Origin: Bacteroidales bacterium
GTDB taxonomy: Bacteria; Bacteroidota; Bacteroidia; Bacteroidales; UBA12170
Length of the DNA stretch: 34,937 nucleotides
Direction: 5' to 3'
Assembly (NCBI GenBank): GCA_021158405.1
Contig: JAGGUP010000003.1
Coordinates: 1-34,937, forward strand
Shown here one piece after another: positions 34,150-34,937 of this stretch. The position numbers were made by a program, and so were the translations under genes. The first letter of the stretch is position 1; each line of letters opens with the position of its first letter. The notes under the pieces were generated by a model, which was not told where the DNA came from, ran no database searches, and was given only the letters and a program-made list of their open reading frames with translations.

Positions 34150-34665
34150 CTATTTTTTACGACTAGCCTTTTTAATTTTATAAAACGACTTATCAGCAAT
34201 ATACAATACTTTACTCACTTTGGCATAAACGATTCCTTCTAAATCGACAAAATCAACATCCAAAGTTAAATCTATTTCGTGTTTTTCTGCCACTTCCTTT
34301 TTAATATTATCTAACAATTCATCAGAAATAAGAAATCGAGCATACAAAGTTTTATTCCCGGGGCGTAAAAACCGAATCGATGCCGATTTATCCCAAACCA
34401 CATAGGTTTTACCCAATAATTCAATCAGTTGGATCATATAAATAGGATCGGCAGAGGCATATATGCTCCCGCCAAATATAGTGCCAACATAATTTCGTGT
34501 TCGCCAAAATAATGGCAATTTAATCTGAATTTCTCTTGAATCGCTCGAAAGAAAAACGGCATGAGCTCCAGTTCCCCAATAAGAAGGGAAAAGGTTTAAT
34601 AAATTTCGCTTTAATCGTGCTTTTAGGTTTTCCGTCCTTGTGGTTGGAAGTTTTTTCATTGTCAT
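34150..34665 (-). CDS. DUF4442 hotdog-fold protein
   Basis: A 171-aa cytoplasmic protein resembling the DUF4442/YiiD C-terminal group of hotdog-fold acyl-CoA thioesterase-like proteins. Evidence: N-terminal NLFPSYWGTGAHAVFLSSDSREIQIKLPL, the conserved central helix region NYVGTIFGGSIYASADPIYMIQL (about 79-101), then VVWDKSASIRFLRPG and a closing strand LTLDVDFVDLEGIVYAKVSKVLYI. No partner or substrate is known, and catalytic residues of the group are not clear to me. Two ATGs two codons apart (34665, 34659) are both possible. It is followed by guanine deaminase after 123 bases. Confidence 0.82.
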   Translation of the reverse strand: MTMKKLPTTRTENLKARLKRNLLNLFPSYWGTGAHAVFLSSDSREIQIKLPLFWRTRNYVGTIFGGSIYASADPIYMIQLIELLGKTYVVWDKSASIRFLRPGNKTLYARFLISDELLDNIKKEVAEKHEIDLTLDVDFVDLEGIVYAKVSKVLYIADKSFYKIKKASRKK

Positions 34666-34743
34666 TTCCTAGAGTGATAAGCTGGTTTTATGCTGCCACA
34701 AAGTTCGGAAATTTTTTGAGAGCGGAAAGAAATTTGATATGCT

Positions 34744-34790
34744 ATTGATACGATGACTTTGAGTCATCGTATCAATATGTCATCGTATCA
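34744..34790. repeat. Perfect palindromic repeat, copy 2, with an extra arm
   Basis: ATTGATACGATGACT (34744-34758) and its exact reverse complement (34762-34776) form a 15-base-pair stem with loop TTG. GTCATCGTATCA repeats again right after, at 34779-34790. The central 29 bases equal 21354-21382. No T-tail follows. Confidence 0.75.
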
Positions 34791-34811
34791 CCGACTATCT
34801 CAATAAATTTC

Positions 34812-34842
34812 CTTGTCCATATCCATAATTCCCTTATTTTTG
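34812..34842 (+). promoter_or_regulatory. Promoter of the partial exported-protein gene
   Basis: CTTG (34812-34815), 19 bases, then TATTTTTG (34835-34842) match the Bacteroidota consensus TTTG-N19-TAnnTTTG with one mismatch. Transcription should start near 34849, about 30 bases before the ATG at 34878. Confidence 0.65.
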
Positions 34843-34877
34843 TGCTCATTACAGAAAACAATTAAAACACAATACGT

Positions 34878-34937
34878 ATGAAGAAAAATTTATTCGTGAT
34901 AATGGCAGCATTTGTACTGTCCATTGCCGCAATTAAC
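34878..34937 (+). CDS. Exported protein, 5' end only
   Basis: The window ends 20 codons into this gene. The visible residues MKKNLFVIMAAFVLSIAAIN form the start of a signal peptide: two lysines then a hydrophobic stretch. A good promoter lies just upstream (34812-34842). Nothing can be said about function. Confidence 0.65.
   Translation, partial: MKKNLFVIMAAFVLSIAAIN

Noticed and set aside
33946-34242. 98-codon plus-strand frame over the guanine deaminase start and the DUF4442 end
   Set aside because: It is antisense to two well-supported genes, and its Phe/Ser/Leu-rich translation is typical of the reverse strand of AT-rich coding DNA.

Overview
The window is an AT-rich chromosomal stretch from a member of the Bacteroidota. 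The support is direct. There are two SusC/SusD outer-membrane pairs, a DUF4249 lipoprotein beside an STN-type TonB receptor, a DUF4271–hemD–rnpA cluster, a PorT-like barrel, and promoter-like sites of the Bacteroidota form (TTG, about 19 bases, TAnnTTTG) instead of -35/-10 boxes. The genus cannot be fixed from the sequence alone. No tRNA, rRNA, CRISPR array, transposase or phage gene was seen.

Layout. Bases 1-1008 hold a terminal-inverted-repeat element and a two-gene cassette of small proteins (one unrecognised, one DUF2158-like). A lipoprotein M23 peptidase follows on the minus strand (1479-2702). A SusC/SusD pair runs 3166-7884 and ends in a clear terminator. A tightly overlapping minus-strand operon (14639 down to 8418) encodes an unrecognised periplasmic protein, an STN-TonB receptor, a DUF4249 lipoprotein and an MG2/plug-domain protein. 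A second SusC/SusD pair with a downstream lipoprotein runs 15229-20760. A PorT-like barrel (minus) lies in a repeat-rich intergenic zone. From 22917 the content is housekeeping: asnS, rpoN, metX, an ATP-grasp protein, gpmI, rnpA, hemD, DUF4271, guanine deaminase and a DUF4442 protein. The window ends inside the signal peptide of another exported protein.

How the genes work together. The first 22 kb is mostly cell-envelope uptake: three TonB-dependent receptors, each with a surface lipoprotein partner. There are no glycoside hydrolases, so these are not recognisable polysaccharide utilisation loci and their substrates are unknown. The second half serves translation (asnS, rnpA), sigma-54 transcription, methionine, heme and purine metabolism, and glycolysis. 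Two convergent pairs there (rpoN/metX and gpmI/rnpA) overlap by the same four bases at their stop codons.

The least explained material is non-coding. A MITE-like element family has copies at both ends of the window (3-165 and 28789-28948). An identical 29-base palindrome occurs at 21354 and 34746. A perfect 29-base inverted repeat brackets 22392-22724, with a decayed third copy at 20928. The most interesting coding unit is the four-gene STN-receptor operon.
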